This document shows, piece after piece, positions 35,559-44,561 of a stretch of 64,000 nucleotides of DNA. The first letter of the stretch is position 1; every line of letters begins with the position of its first letter. Under the pieces are notes generated by a model. That model was not told where the DNA came from. It made no database searches and was given only the letters and a program-made list of their open reading frames with translations. Made by a program: the position numbers and the translations under genes. This DNA is from QYOJ01 sp043806735. Lineage in GTDB: Bacteria; Bacteroidota; Bacteroidia; Bacteroidales; FEN-979. The stretch is taken from contig JAZDGR010000050.1 in NCBI GenBank assembly GCA_043806735.1, positions 3,205 to 67,204 of the forward strand. The letters are read 5' to 3'.

Positions 35559-37805
35559 TTATTGTACGATCAGCTTGGCCATATAGATCTCATTGCCTGC
35601 CTGTAATACGAGAAGATAAAATCCCTTCGAAAACCCTGGAAGAGGCAAAACAACCCGATGAGATCCCGGACCTTTCCTCCCTTCTTCCCAGTGCAGGACC
35701 CGGGTTCCTGTTTGGGTATACAAATCCAGCGTAACAGGTGTTTCTGCTGACAACCGGTAGTTGACCGTTGTTTCTTCCCGGCATGGGTTGGGCTGGCTGG
35801 TTAACCGGGTGACAAGGGATCTTCGGCGTGGGGTATCCCCGATGCCGGTGGAGGATTTGAATTTCTCGTTGACCACGAATTCCAACAGGGTTTTGGCATC
35901 CAGTGTATCGAGATAGTATACCGGAACGGAGAGTACGATGACCTTGAAATCATCCCCCAGGTATTCGATACCAATGGGTTTGTTTTTCATCTTCCCCTGG
36001 GTGGTGGCCGTATCGTACGCGCTGTTGAACCGGTAGATCAATGTTGCATCGGGTGTCGGGAAAATACATTCCACATTCAACACATGACCCGGGAATTGAG
36101 CCATTGATTTTAACGGATCTATCCACAGCGAATCGTAATCAGAGGCAACCGGGTACGCTCCGTTCAATGCAGCCGCAGGCTTCCGTTCCACCTGTTGAAT
36201 TTTGAAGGTGTTAAAGATCTCTTCATCCGGAGTAAAAACCTGGTTGAATTTCACATTTTGAGCGATCAGGAAGCTGGGTTGAAAGCTGGCCAGGAAAAAT
36301 TGTCCGCCGTTCTTTGCATAGCTGATAATGTCCTCCCGGTTCCGCACAAATGATGAATTCGGCTGGTCAGAGTATGTGTTTGAGAGCCACACTATTTTCT
36401 GGTACTTCCCCAGGATGGCCAGGGTTAAGGAGTCCTCCACTGAAGCATCGGAATAATCATACACCAGATCCTTGAAAATGTACTGATAAAACGCGGTTAC
36501 GACCGAATCGGCCGGATTGTTCACTCCTCCCCTGGAGTCCTTGACCACCAGCAGGTCCCTGCTTTTCGGAGTCACGGCGCCGTGTGTTATATTGGAGGGA
36601 ACACTTTCTTAATCATCCTGGTCGATGGAGGTGATGTAGTAATAATAATCGGTCCCTGCCACGGCCGTTGAATCCACATAGAAACTATCGGCGCCTGCTG
36701 TTTGCGCCAGCACGGAAAAACCTGAATCAGGATCAGCGCTTCGGTAAATAGCATACGCCTTGACATGAGCGTTTGCTGTGGGCTTCCAGGTAACAGTGAC
36801 ATTCGATTTTCCGGGGATACAGGAAGGTTCCTGGGGGACCGGGGTGAATTGTTCGTGCAGGAGAACCGCTGCCGTGGCGATGGCAGCTTCCAGGCAATAG
36901 TCCATTGTGCAATTGGTCACGCTGTCGCCACTTGTATGGTAAAAGGGATTCAGCTTTCTTTCCTGAAATCCGGCCACGCAGTACCCCTTCTCCATGAAGA
37001 AAGTTCCGTCTGACGGCGGATAGGGTCCTAAGAACAGGCTGAGATCAGTATATTCCGTAACGCACCAGGTGGTCAGATCGGCCGTCCAGGCGCTGTTCCC
37101 TGTTTCTGTGTCCACGCTCCAGATCTCGAAAGGTGTCCCGTCATCGTACGCGACCATATCGTTGCAAACCATCAGGCGAAGATCCTCCTGGCTTTGCTCA
37201 ATTTTATTTGCGTAATTGAGGCTGCCGGTGTAATGGACATACCCCATCAGTTCTTCGGCTGCGAAGGTCACGAAACGGATGGTGGATGCCGGGGAAAAGC
37301 CTTTTTCTTTCAGCACCCTGGCTATTTCCAACGCTACCGCCGTTCCGCTCGCGTTATCATCGGCGCCCGGAGCCGGTTGATGCGGGTCGGGATTGACGTA
37401 GTCATCGTGGTGGGCGCTCACGATATAGATCTCGCCGGGCGCAGATGCCCCTTCGAAGGTCGCCACCACATTGTATTGCCAGACAGAATCTTCGGGGACC
37501 GTTTCCCCGACAACCTTAAAGGAATCCAGTACCACATCGGAATATCCGTAGGATGTAAATTTTGAGGCAATCCAACCGGCCACCTCCCGCCGGTTTTCCG
37601 CATACATAAACCGGGTTCCCAGGTTTACCATGGATTGCATTACGGAGATCAGGCTGTCTTTGTCAATGGTAGCAAGTATTTCATTGATGACAGGATTTGA
37701 GCCGGATCCCATCTGACCGGGATTGTACTGTAAGCAGGACTGACTAAATAGCCAGAAGGAATTTCCCAGAAGCAATAGGGATAGAAGGAGCAGCTTTGCT
37801 TTCAT
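35559..37805 (-). pseudogene. T9SS-exported M28 aminopeptidase with in-frame TAA
   Basis: A single 749-codon frame interrupted only by TAA at codon 399 (36609-36611). N-terminal part: signal peptide, M28 zinc peptidase with IVSAHHDDYV, GADDNASGTAVALEIAR, FAAEEL and FYHTSGDSVTN, i.e. the usual His/Asp/Glu ligands, then an Fn3 domain (VTVTWKPTANAHVKAYAIYR). The stop falls at the end of that Fn3 domain (YYITSIDQDD, then ESVPSNITHG after the stop). The downstream 338 codons hold an unrecognised domain and a T9SS sorting domain (SQPNPCREETTVNYRL). Without readthrough the peptidase lacks its export signal for the cell surface. A -7 box TAAGTTTG lies at 37851-37858. Confidence 0.85.
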
Positions 37806-37925
37806 ACATCGGATTTTACAGCGAAATAACGGTATTTACAACGGAACGGGCAAACTTAATCGATCATCCCGGGAAAACTCTAGATCAGTATATGACCTGG
37901 TGGATTGCAAGGAAGTGCTTCGTCG

Positions 37926-37974
37926 TTCTACCTTCTGACTTCCAGTTCTAACTTCGTATTTCTGGCTTCGTACT
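37926..37974. repeat. Heptanucleotide array (7 drifting units)
   Basis: Seven 7-bp units based on tctNNct (ttctacc, ttctgac, ttccagt, tctaact, tcgtatt, tctggct, tcgtact) directly beyond the 3' end of the tRNA-Ser(TGA) gene. Confidence 0.75.
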
Positions 37975-37983
37975 TTATTATCG

Positions 37984-38072
37984 CGGAGAGAGAGGGATTC
38001 GAACCCCCGGTCCCGGTTCCCCAGGACAACGGTTTTCAAGACCGCCGCATTTAACCGCTCTGCCATCTCTCC
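37984..38072 (-). tRNA. tRNA-Ser (anticodon TGA)
   Basis: 89 nt, class II tRNA with a long variable arm. Acceptor arms GGAGAGA/TCTCTCC, anticodon loop CTTGAAA (TGA), T arm GGTTCGAATCC, discriminator G. No encoded CCA. It shares acceptor, anticodon-stem and T-arm sequence, and its 5' flank, with the tRNA-Ser(CGA) at 52528. Confidence 0.97.
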
Positions 38073-38079
38073 AAAGATC

Positions 38080-38146
38080 AGTGAATAGTGAAAAGTGAAT
38101 GACGAACAATTAATTTTTACTTTTCACTTTTCACTTTTCACTTTTC
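38080..38146. repeat. Inverted heptanucleotide arrays in the tRNA-Ser(TGA) leader
   Basis: Three agtgaat/agtgaaa units (38080-38100) face four acttttc units (38119-38146). The arms are complementary, so the RNA could fold into a hairpin of about 20 bp with an 18-nt loop. It lies between the tRNA and its predicted promoter. Confidence 0.85.
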
Positions 38147-38160
38147 TCTAATTTGATCGG

Positions 38161-38191
38161 CAAAAGTACTATGAATTCAAAAGATTACAAA
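38161..38191 (-). promoter_or_regulatory. Promoter of tRNA-Ser(TGA)
   Basis: Minus strand TTTG (38188-38191), 19 bp, TACTTTTG (38161-38168). The start of transcription would be near 38152, about 80 nt before the mature tRNA, so the inverted array is in the pre-tRNA leader. Confidence 0.6.
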
Positions 38192-38254
38192 ATGACTGCG
38201 GGCGTGCAAAGCGAGCCCGGAAAAGGGACGACCATCTTTTTTACACTGGACTGA
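38192..38254 (+). pseudogene. 3' relic of a histidine-kinase gene
   Basis: One frame reads MTAGVQSEPGKGTTIFFTLD and then TGA (252-254). The segment SEPGKGTTIFFTL is the usual end of a HATPase domain, and its DNA closely matches the end of the kinase gene at 41970-42028 (ESEPGKGTTFFFTF). Only about 20 codons remain; the rest is lost. Confidence 0.7.
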
Positions 38255-38330
38255 TTTATCATATTCACTATCTTTACCCTATAATTCCTATCACGTGGAT
38301 TTTAATTTTAATCCGTTAAATCCCGAATCT

Positions 38331-39995
38331 ATGAAAAAAATGAGGAATGCAATCTTAATAGGTTTGTCGTGCATGCTGTGTTTCCTGTTTGGAACTTGTA
38401 TCCGTAACGAGGTTAACAGGATAGAGGCCGTTGATGTGAACCACGCGGAAAAACTGATCGGTATGGAATTCAGCCGGTCAGAAACTGACAGCATGCTGAA
38501 TCTGCTGAATGACCAGCTGAAAAATTATGAGAACATGCGGAAGGTGAAACTTCCAAACAATGTTCCACCGGCCTTTGAATTTAATCCTGTCCCTGTTGGA
38601 AAACGGTTTGAAACCAGTAAAATACTGCTTGAGATTTCTGATTACAGCGATACAAAACTTCCCGCAGACCCGCATGAACTTGCCTTTTATTCCATAGGAC
38701 AGCTATCCTGGCTGATCCATTCAAAACAGATATCTTCGGAAAAGCTGACGTATTTTTTTGTTGACCGTTTGAAAAAATACAGCCCGGCGCTGCATTGTGT
38801 GGTGACCTTCACCGATTCGCTTGCCATTGAGCAGGCAAAGCAGGCAGATCAGGAGCTCGCGTCAGGAAAGGATCGTGGACTATTGCACGGGATTCCTTAC
38901 GGGATCAAGGATATGTTCTATACTCGGAATTACCGGACCACCTTTGGTTCGCCTCCCTTTGAAAACCAGCTGGTGGATGAAGATGCCACCGTGGTGGAAA
39001 AACTGCGCGAAGCGGGAGCAGTCCTTGTTGCAAAGTTGTCGCTGGGAGAACTGGCCATGGATGACGTATGGTTTGGCGGGAAAACCCGCAATCCCTGGGA
39101 TACAGCAAAAGGATCAAGCGGAAGTTCGGCCGGTCCTGCCAGTGCTGTTTCTGCCGGACTGGTGCCATTTGCCATCGGCTCGGAAACCTGGGGCTCTATC
39201 GTTTCACCATCCACCGTCTGCGGTGTCACCGGGCTGCGTCCCACCTACGGCCGTGTAAGCCGGTACGGAGCGATGGCGCTGAGCTGGACGATGGACAAGA
39301 TCGGCCCGCTCTGCAGGACGGCCGAAGATTGCGCCGTTGTCCTGGATGCCATCTATGGCCCCGACGGGAAAGACCAGACAGTATTTGATATTCCTTTCAA
39401 CTATTCGCATCAAATGGATTTCAGGAACCTAAGGATCGGAGTGCTTTCGCAGGATTTTGATAAGGACACCTCCATAAACAAGCCTTTCAATGATGCCGCT
39501 CTCCTGCAACTGCAAAACATGGGTGCAACACTGATCCCCGTCGAGCTCCCGGAATTCCCATACATGGATATGTCGATCCTGCTCATGTGCGAAGCCGCTT
39601 CGGCCTTTGACGACCTGACGCTGTCGGACCGGGACGACCTTATGGTGCAGCAGGCGAGAGATCGCTGGCCAAACCTTTTCCGTGCCGCTCATTTCATCCC
39701 GGCCACTGAATATATCCGGGCAAACCGTCTGCGGTATCTAATAGTACAACAAATGGACAGGTTGATCAGTGAATTCGATGTACTGGTGGCTCCCTCCCAT
39801 GCCGGGGACAACCTGCTGGCCACAAATCTGACCGGTCATCCTTCGGTTGTCCTGCCAAATGGGTTCATTGATCCAAATACCCCGGTAAGCATTGTGTTCA
39901 TCGGGCAGCTTTTCGGTGAGGGAGACCTGATCGCCATCGCCAAAAAATACCAGGATGCAACCGGGTTTCAAAAAAAGCATCCCCCTATGTTCTAA
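38331..39995 (+). CDS. Amidase-signature family hydrolase, probable lipoprotein
   Basis: 554 residues from the ATG at 38331. A signal-like N-terminus ends in a possible lipobox (LFGTC), suggesting attachment to a membrane. The amidase signature triad is recognisable: Lys in GIPYGIKDMF, the Ser/Gly-rich GSSGSSAGPASAVSAG, and the nucleophile Ser in IGSETWGSI. About 100 N-terminal residues precede the catalytic domain. It resembles GatA in fold but is not GatA, given the export signal and lack of gatB/C. Substrate unknown. -7 box TATCTTTA at 38269-38276. An ATG 36 bp upstream is also possible. Confidence 0.86.
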   Translation: MKKMRNAILIGLSCMLCFLFGTCIRNEVNRIEAVDVNHAEKLIGMEFSRSETDSMLNLLNDQLKNYENMRKVKLPNNVPPAFEFNPVPVGKRFETSKILLEISDYSDTKLPADPHELAFYSIGQLSWLIHSKQISSEKLTYFFVDRLKKYSPALHCVVTFTDSLAIEQAKQADQELASGKDRGLLHGIPYGIKDMFYTRNYRTTFGSPPFENQLVDEDATVVEKLREAGAVLVAKLSLGELAMDDVWFGGKTRNPWDTAKGSSGSSAGPASAVSAGLVPFAIGSETWGSIVSPSTVCGVTGLRPTYGRVSRYGAMALSWTMDKIGPLCRTAEDCAVVLDAIYGPDGKDQTVFDIPFNYSHQMDFRNLRIGVLSQDFDKDTSINKPFNDAALLQLQNMGATLIPVELPEFPYMDMSILLMCEAASAFDDLTLSDRDDLMVQQARDRWPNLFRAAHFIPATEYIRANRLRYLIVQQMDRLISEFDVLVAPSHAGDNLLATNLTGHPSVVLPNGFIDPNTPVSIVFIGQLFGEGDLIAIAKKYQDATGFQKKHPPMF

Positions 39996-40038
39996 AATGG
40001 ATGACGTTCTTTTTTAGACTTTTATGAGCCGTATAGCA

Positions 40039-40072
40039 TTTGTGGGTTTGATCCATTTATCTCCTACCTTTA
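40039..40072 (+). promoter_or_regulatory. Promoter of the TPR sensor kinase gene
   Basis: TTTG (40039-40042), 22 bp, TACCTTTA (40065-40072), 20 bp before the ATG at 40092. Confidence 0.5.
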
Positions 40073-40091
40073 ACCTCTAATTCCCAATAAT

Positions 40092-42028
40092 ATGCGAACG
40101 TTCTTGTTCACCTTGCTTTTTCTGGTTGGAGTACAAACAACTTTGGCTCAGAAAGAAGGCAAAGCCCTGATCGACTCCCTGTATACGGCTTTGCCCGGAA
40201 TGAAGGAGGATACCGGCATGGTCAGACTACTGGCAGCGATAAACTTCGAAATGCGCATTGTAAATCCCAGAGAGGGGTTGAAACCGGGTCTTACCGCCCT
40301 GCACTCCTCCGGGAAGCTCAATTATCTATACGGGGAAGGGCTATCTCATTATTCCCTCGGAATCAATTATGCTTATATGTCAAGGTTTCCTGAATCCGTA
40401 GACCAACTCCTGAAAGCACAGGTGATCTTCGAGAAACTCAAGGATTACAATCTTATCTGTGCAACTTATCTGGGGCTTGCATTATCATACAGAGATCTTG
40501 ACTCTACTATTTCCTTTAAGTATCTTCTTAAAGCCAAAGAGATAATGCCTCAAAGCACGGTTAGTGTATGGAAAGTCAGGAACACTGGTAATATTGGCAA
40601 CATTTACCGATCACTAAATCATTTGGATTCTGCGGGAAAATACCTGTCTCTCCAATTAAAACTGAGTAAGGATTATCATCTGAATTATGAAATGATGCTG
40701 GCAAAAAACAGATTTGGATGGCTATATTTGAAACGTAACAACCTGGACTCAGCATTTATATTTCTCAAAACCGGCTTGGACTATTTCAAGTCCATTGGGG
40801 CAAACTACCTGGTTGCAGAGAATAGTGCTATTTTAGGCCATATATTGGTAAGGATTTACCTTGCAGATGGTTCACATAAAAACCAGGTTCTCAGGGAAGC
40901 CAAAGTTTATGCTGAGGAAGCACTGCAAGCCGCACAGGAGATCGGAATGATCGAGGTATCCGATGCAAGTGTAGTGCTATCAGATATATATAAAATAGAA
41001 GGGAATAGTGCTAAGGCTCTTGATTATCTTCAGCAGTCATATAAATATAAAGATAGCATCTTAGGACTAAAAATTGTGAACAAAGCTACTTTTCTCAATT
41101 GGAAATATGAACAGGAATTAAAAGACAAACAGGTTGAAGTGCTGGAATTGCGCAACAGACAGCAGTTCACATTGATCATTGCAACAGGAATAATTGCTGT
41201 GATCCTGGTCATCGTTGTGCTCTTTATCATCAGCAGCCGGAAAAAACTGAAGAAGGCATACAACCTGGTAAACCAGCAAAAGGATGAAATTACCCGGGTC
41301 CTCGGTGAACTCAAACTACAAACCTGAAACTTGAAACCTCGAACCTGAAACTTGAATCTGCCAACCAGGAGCTGGAAGCTTTTTCCTACTCTGTCTCGCA
41401 CGACCTGCGCGCCCCGGTGCGGCGGATCGAAGGGCTCTGCACCATGCTCGGGGAGGATTACGAGAAACAACTGGATGAGGCAGGCAGGGATCTGTTATCC
41501 CGCATCACCGGATCGACGGTCCTGATGAACACACTGATAGAGGATATGCTGAAACTCTCCAGGATCACGCGTCAGTCGGTCACCAAAGCGCCCTGCGACA
41601 TCAGTGAAATGGCAGGAAAGATCTGCGAGGATGTAAGACTGACCTACCCGGAAAAAGTAGTGATCTGCAATATCGAAGAGGGAATGCGTGCGGAGGCCGA
41701 TTCCAACCTGATGCAGATAGCCCTGCAGAACCTGATCGACAATGCTTTTAAATACAGCTACAAAGCAGAACATCCGGAAGTCACCATCGGAAGTGAAATG
41801 AAAGAGAACAAAAGGGTCATCTTCGTCCGGGACAATGGGGTGGGTTTTGACATGAGTCGGGCAGGAAAGCTCTTCACCCCCTTCCAGCGGCTGCACAGCG
41901 ATGAGGAGTTCAAAGGGAGCGGGATCGGGCTTGCAACGGTCAAACGGATTATCGTCAAACATGGAGGCAGCATTCATGCTGAAAGCGAGCCCGGGAAGGG
42001 GACGACCTTCTTTTTTACGTTTGAATAA
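40092..42028 (+). pseudogene. TPR/transmembrane sensor histidine kinase, frame broken in a heptamer array
   Basis: First frame (411 aa): signal peptide, TPR-like helices in about 50-350 (extracytoplasmic), a membrane helix (LIIATGIIAVILVIVVLFII) and the start of a coiled coil, ending in TGA at 41325. Second frame (open from 41309 to 42028): coiled coil NLKLETSNLKLESANQELEA, HisKA (FSYSVSHDLRAPVRRIEGLC, phosphoacceptor His) and HATPase (LQNLIDNAFKYS, VRDNGVGFDMSRAG, GSGIGLATVKRII, ESEPGKGTTFFF). The shift must lie between 41309 and 41324, inside a 7-bp array. Adding one unit (+7, equal to +1) would rejoin both parts. It could be a phase-variable kinase, a pseudogene, or an assembly error. Confidence 0.8.
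41308..41356. repeat. Heptanucleotide array at the kinase frameshift
   Basis: Seven 7-bp units (aactcaa, actacaa, acctgaa, acttgaa, acctcga, acctgaa, acttgaa). Because three units make 21 bp, the encoded peptide has a 7-residue period and forms part of the signalling coiled coil. A change by one unit shifts the frame. Confidence 0.85.
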
Positions 42029-42333
42029 GTCGTCTGGTGCGATATTGATCGATGATCCGTCAGGATCATCCGTTAATCCGCAGAGGGTATCAGTGAACCG
42101 GTAATGCCTTTCGATGTCATTTTCATCACGGCATTTAACCATGCTGTCATGACCAAACTGTCACGATAGTCATCAGGCTGGCATCAGAAATCGCCAGGAT
42201 CACCAGGGAGTTAGTCTGCATCGACTAACCGGATGGGATAAAGGTAATCACAGAAAATTCTTGCTGCGAAGATGAACTTCATTACTTTTGTACAGAAGGA
42301 TTGTTCCTGTGCATGAAAGATTAAACCTTGCCG
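42029..42333. other. Intergenic region before the RiPP cluster
   Basis: 305 bp without a supported gene. It holds a hairpin (arms GATGATCC at 42051-42058 and GGATCATC at 42063-42070, no T-run, possible kinase transcript end) and the promoter at 42261-42290. Nothing else was recognised. Confidence 0.6.
42261..42290 (+). promoter_or_regulatory. Promoter of the RiPP export/maturation genes
   Basis: TTG (42261-42263), 19 bp, TACTTTTG (42283-42290). The ABC transporter ATG follows 43 bp later. It probably drives the tightly packed genes from 42334 on. Confidence 0.6.
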
Positions 42334-44013
42334 ATGCAGTTGTTTAACAAAGATTACCGGGCCTTAGGCTACTTATGGAAATATATCAGGCCGTTCAAGG
42401 AACGATTTCTTTTCCTGAATATCCTGTCCCCCGTTTACTCTGCCCTGGGTGGGGCATCCTTTCTCTTTATCAAGAGATTACTGGACGATGGATTTCTGGT
42501 CAACAATTCCCAGGAAATCGGGAACACCATCCTGATCCTTTTTGGGATTTTCTTTGCCCAGACGTTGATTGATCTTCTGCAGACCTACCTGCACAACAAA
42601 ACCACCAACACCATAATGATCGATATCAAAGACAGGTTGTACAATGCCGTTATATCCAATTACAGGGCCATCCGTACCAGGCAACAGGCCGGCGAGATCC
42701 TTTCGAGGTTTTATATCGACACCAGCAATTTCATCACGCTAATAAATATCCTTTCCTTAGAGCTGATCAAACAGCTGTTTACCCTGGTGTCCATCATGGC
42801 AGTACTCTTCTACCTGAACTGGAAATTCGCCCTGATCCTGTTCCTGGCCTATCCTCTGTTTATCCTCCCATTGATAAAACTCGGTCACTGGCTCCGGAAT
42901 CTCAGTCAGCATTACCTGCACGCCTACGGCAAATCAAACAGTATACTCTACGAATCGTTGTATGGATACCTTATCATCAAGACCTATAACCTGATTGCTC
43001 ATTTCAAGGATAAATACAAGACGAACAATGAGAAGCTGGCCAACAATTTGCTCAGGTCCACCATGATCTCGAAACTGGTAGGACCGATCAATGACCTGGC
43101 CTCTTTTGTGGGACTGGCCCTGATTCTTTATTTCAGCATTGTACAGGTACAATCAGGAGCCCTCACGGTTGGCAGTCTGGTGGCATTTCTTGTAGCATTG
43201 ATGAAGTTCTATCAGCCTGCCAAAACCCTCTTTAATCTTTATAATTCCATCCAATCCGCGTTCCCCGGATACCTCAGGATGAAGAGCGTGCTGGAATCTC
43301 ATGAAGATACAACAAGGCATGAAGAAATCCAGAAAGTATCTTTCAAGGAGTGCCTGGAACTCAAACATGTCACGTTCTCCTATGACAATCAGAAAAGGAT
43401 CCTCGATGACGTAAGCCTGAGGGTCAATAAAGGGGCAAAAGTGGCTATTATCGGGCGAACGGGCGCCGGGAAGTCTACGCTGATCAGTCTGCTGCTTGGC
43501 CTGATTCAACCCGGGAAAGGAACTATTCTCATCGACGGCAGGAGCTATCAGGAGTTGAACCGGGAAAGCGTATTCAGCCTGTTTTCCTATATCTCGCAGG
43601 AACCTATTCTGTTCAATGATTCGATCAGGTATAACATTCAGCTGGGGAAACTGGAGAGTTCAGGGGATGAACTCATTGAGGCCAGCAAAAAAGCACAGTT
43701 GCACTCCTTTGTAACGAATATTCAGGATGGATACGATACGATCGTGGGCGACAGGGGGGATATGTTATCGGGCGGGGAAAGACAACGGATAACCATTGCC
43801 AGGGCTTTGCTGAGAAATGCGCCAATCATCATTTTTGACGAAGCCACCTCCTCGCTGGATTATGAAACCGAATCGGATATTAAAAAGGAGGTTTTCAGGT
43901 TATCCGCCGACAAAACACTCATCATAATTACCCATCGGCTTACCACCCTCAAGGGAGTGGATAAAGTATACAATATCCAGGATGGTAAACTGGTGGAATC
44001 AAACTGGGAATAG
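42334..44013 (+). CDS. ABC exporter (permease-ATPase fusion)
   Basis: 559 residues from the ATG at 42334 (an in-frame TTG two codons earlier is less likely). Six predicted membrane helices in the first 310 residues, then an ATPase domain with Walker A (IIGRTGAGKSTLISL), signature LSGGERQRITIARAL and Walker B IIIFDEATSSLD, plus the switch His in IIITHRLT. MsbA-like type IV exporter. It has no N-terminal C39 peptidase, so leader removal must come from elsewhere. It heads the RiPP cluster and probably exports its product. The next gene starts 8 bp after the stop. Confidence 0.9.
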   Translation: MQLFNKDYRALGYLWKYIRPFKERFLFLNILSPVYSALGGASFLFIKRLLDDGFLVNNSQEIGNTILILFGIFFAQTLIDLLQTYLHNKTTNTIMIDIKDRLYNAVISNYRAIRTRQQAGEILSRFYIDTSNFITLINILSLELIKQLFTLVSIMAVLFYLNWKFALILFLAYPLFILPLIKLGHWLRNLSQHYLHAYGKSNSILYESLYGYLIIKTYNLIAHFKDKYKTNNEKLANNLLRSTMISKLVGPINDLASFVGLALILYFSIVQVQSGALTVGSLVAFLVALMKFYQPAKTLFNLYNSIQSAFPGYLRMKSVLESHEDTTRHEEIQKVSFKECLELKHVTFSYDNQKRILDDVSLRVNKGAKVAIIGRTGAGKSTLISLLLGLIQPGKGTILIDGRSYQELNRESVFSLFSYISQEPILFNDSIRYNIQLGKLESSGDELIEASKKAQLHSFVTNIQDGYDTIVGDRGDMLSGGERQRITIARALLRNAPIIIFDEATSSLDYETESDIKKEVFRLSADKTLIIITHRLTTLKGVDKVYNIQDGKLVESNWE

Positions 44014-44021
44014 GTAAATCC

Positions 44022-44561
44022 ATGCCGATAGATTATACCACGGAGATGATCCTGGCGCTTGACATCCTGAATGCCAACGGATATTTATGGACACGCGTCA
44101 AGGCAAATAACTCGGCTCCCCTGATCAACGAAGGGGATATGATCTGCCTGAAGAAAAGCGGGTATGCATTGAAAAAGGGGGATCTTGTAGCGCTGGATTA
44201 CCAAAAGCTATTCATCGTTCAGCGAATTGTCAAACTCAGCGGGGAAACCATTTACACCAAGGCAGATCATTCGGAAAAAGGCCCGTTCATGCAACCGATC
44301 GGGATCGTTGCAGGAAAAGTGGTGCTTATAAAAAAAACACAGGATCTCCTGAATATTGATAACCGGCTCTGCGACCGGATTCACCTCCTCATCACACGAT
44401 ATTCAGTAGGACGTAGCGAAACCTACATAAATACAGGATTTTTCTATCGTAAATTTTTTCATAAACTGAGAAGATCCATCCTGAAACGTCTATTGAAACT
44501 GGAAATCATTATAGGTAGAAAATATGCGAAGAACGTTGATCCGGGATTACAAATCCCTTGA
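44022..44561 (+). CDS. S24/S26 signal-peptidase-like protein, probably inactive
   Basis: 179 residues. The N-terminal half matches the S26-like proteins found in RiPP clusters (LWTRVKANNSAPLINEGD; LKKGDLVALDY). Compared with the paralogue at 45755, the Ser is kept (Ser31) but followed by Ala instead of Met, and the His of the HR-I motif is Gln67 (LFIVQRIVKL). It may therefore be a non-catalytic partner. The C-terminal 70 residues are basic and helical. Overlaps the nucleotidyltransferase gene by 38 bp. Confidence 0.72.
   Translation: MPIDYTTEMILALDILNANGYLWTRVKANNSAPLINEGDMICLKKSGYALKKGDLVALDYQKLFIVQRIVKLSGETIYTKADHSEKGPFMQPIGIVAGKVVLIKKTQDLLNIDNRLCDRIHLLITRYSVGRSETYINTGFFYRKFFHKLRRSILKRLLKLEIIIGRKYAKNVDPGLQIP

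Noticed and set aside
36587..36802. Separate small gene on the minus strand
   Set aside because: Another-frame shadow of the M28 peptidase Fn3 region.
2884..37805. Stop-codon reassignment as explanation of the interrupted genes
   Set aside because: The three interruptions use TAG, TGA and TAA, while all three codons also end intact genes (for example TGA in thrS, TAG in folD and the gene ending at 35512).
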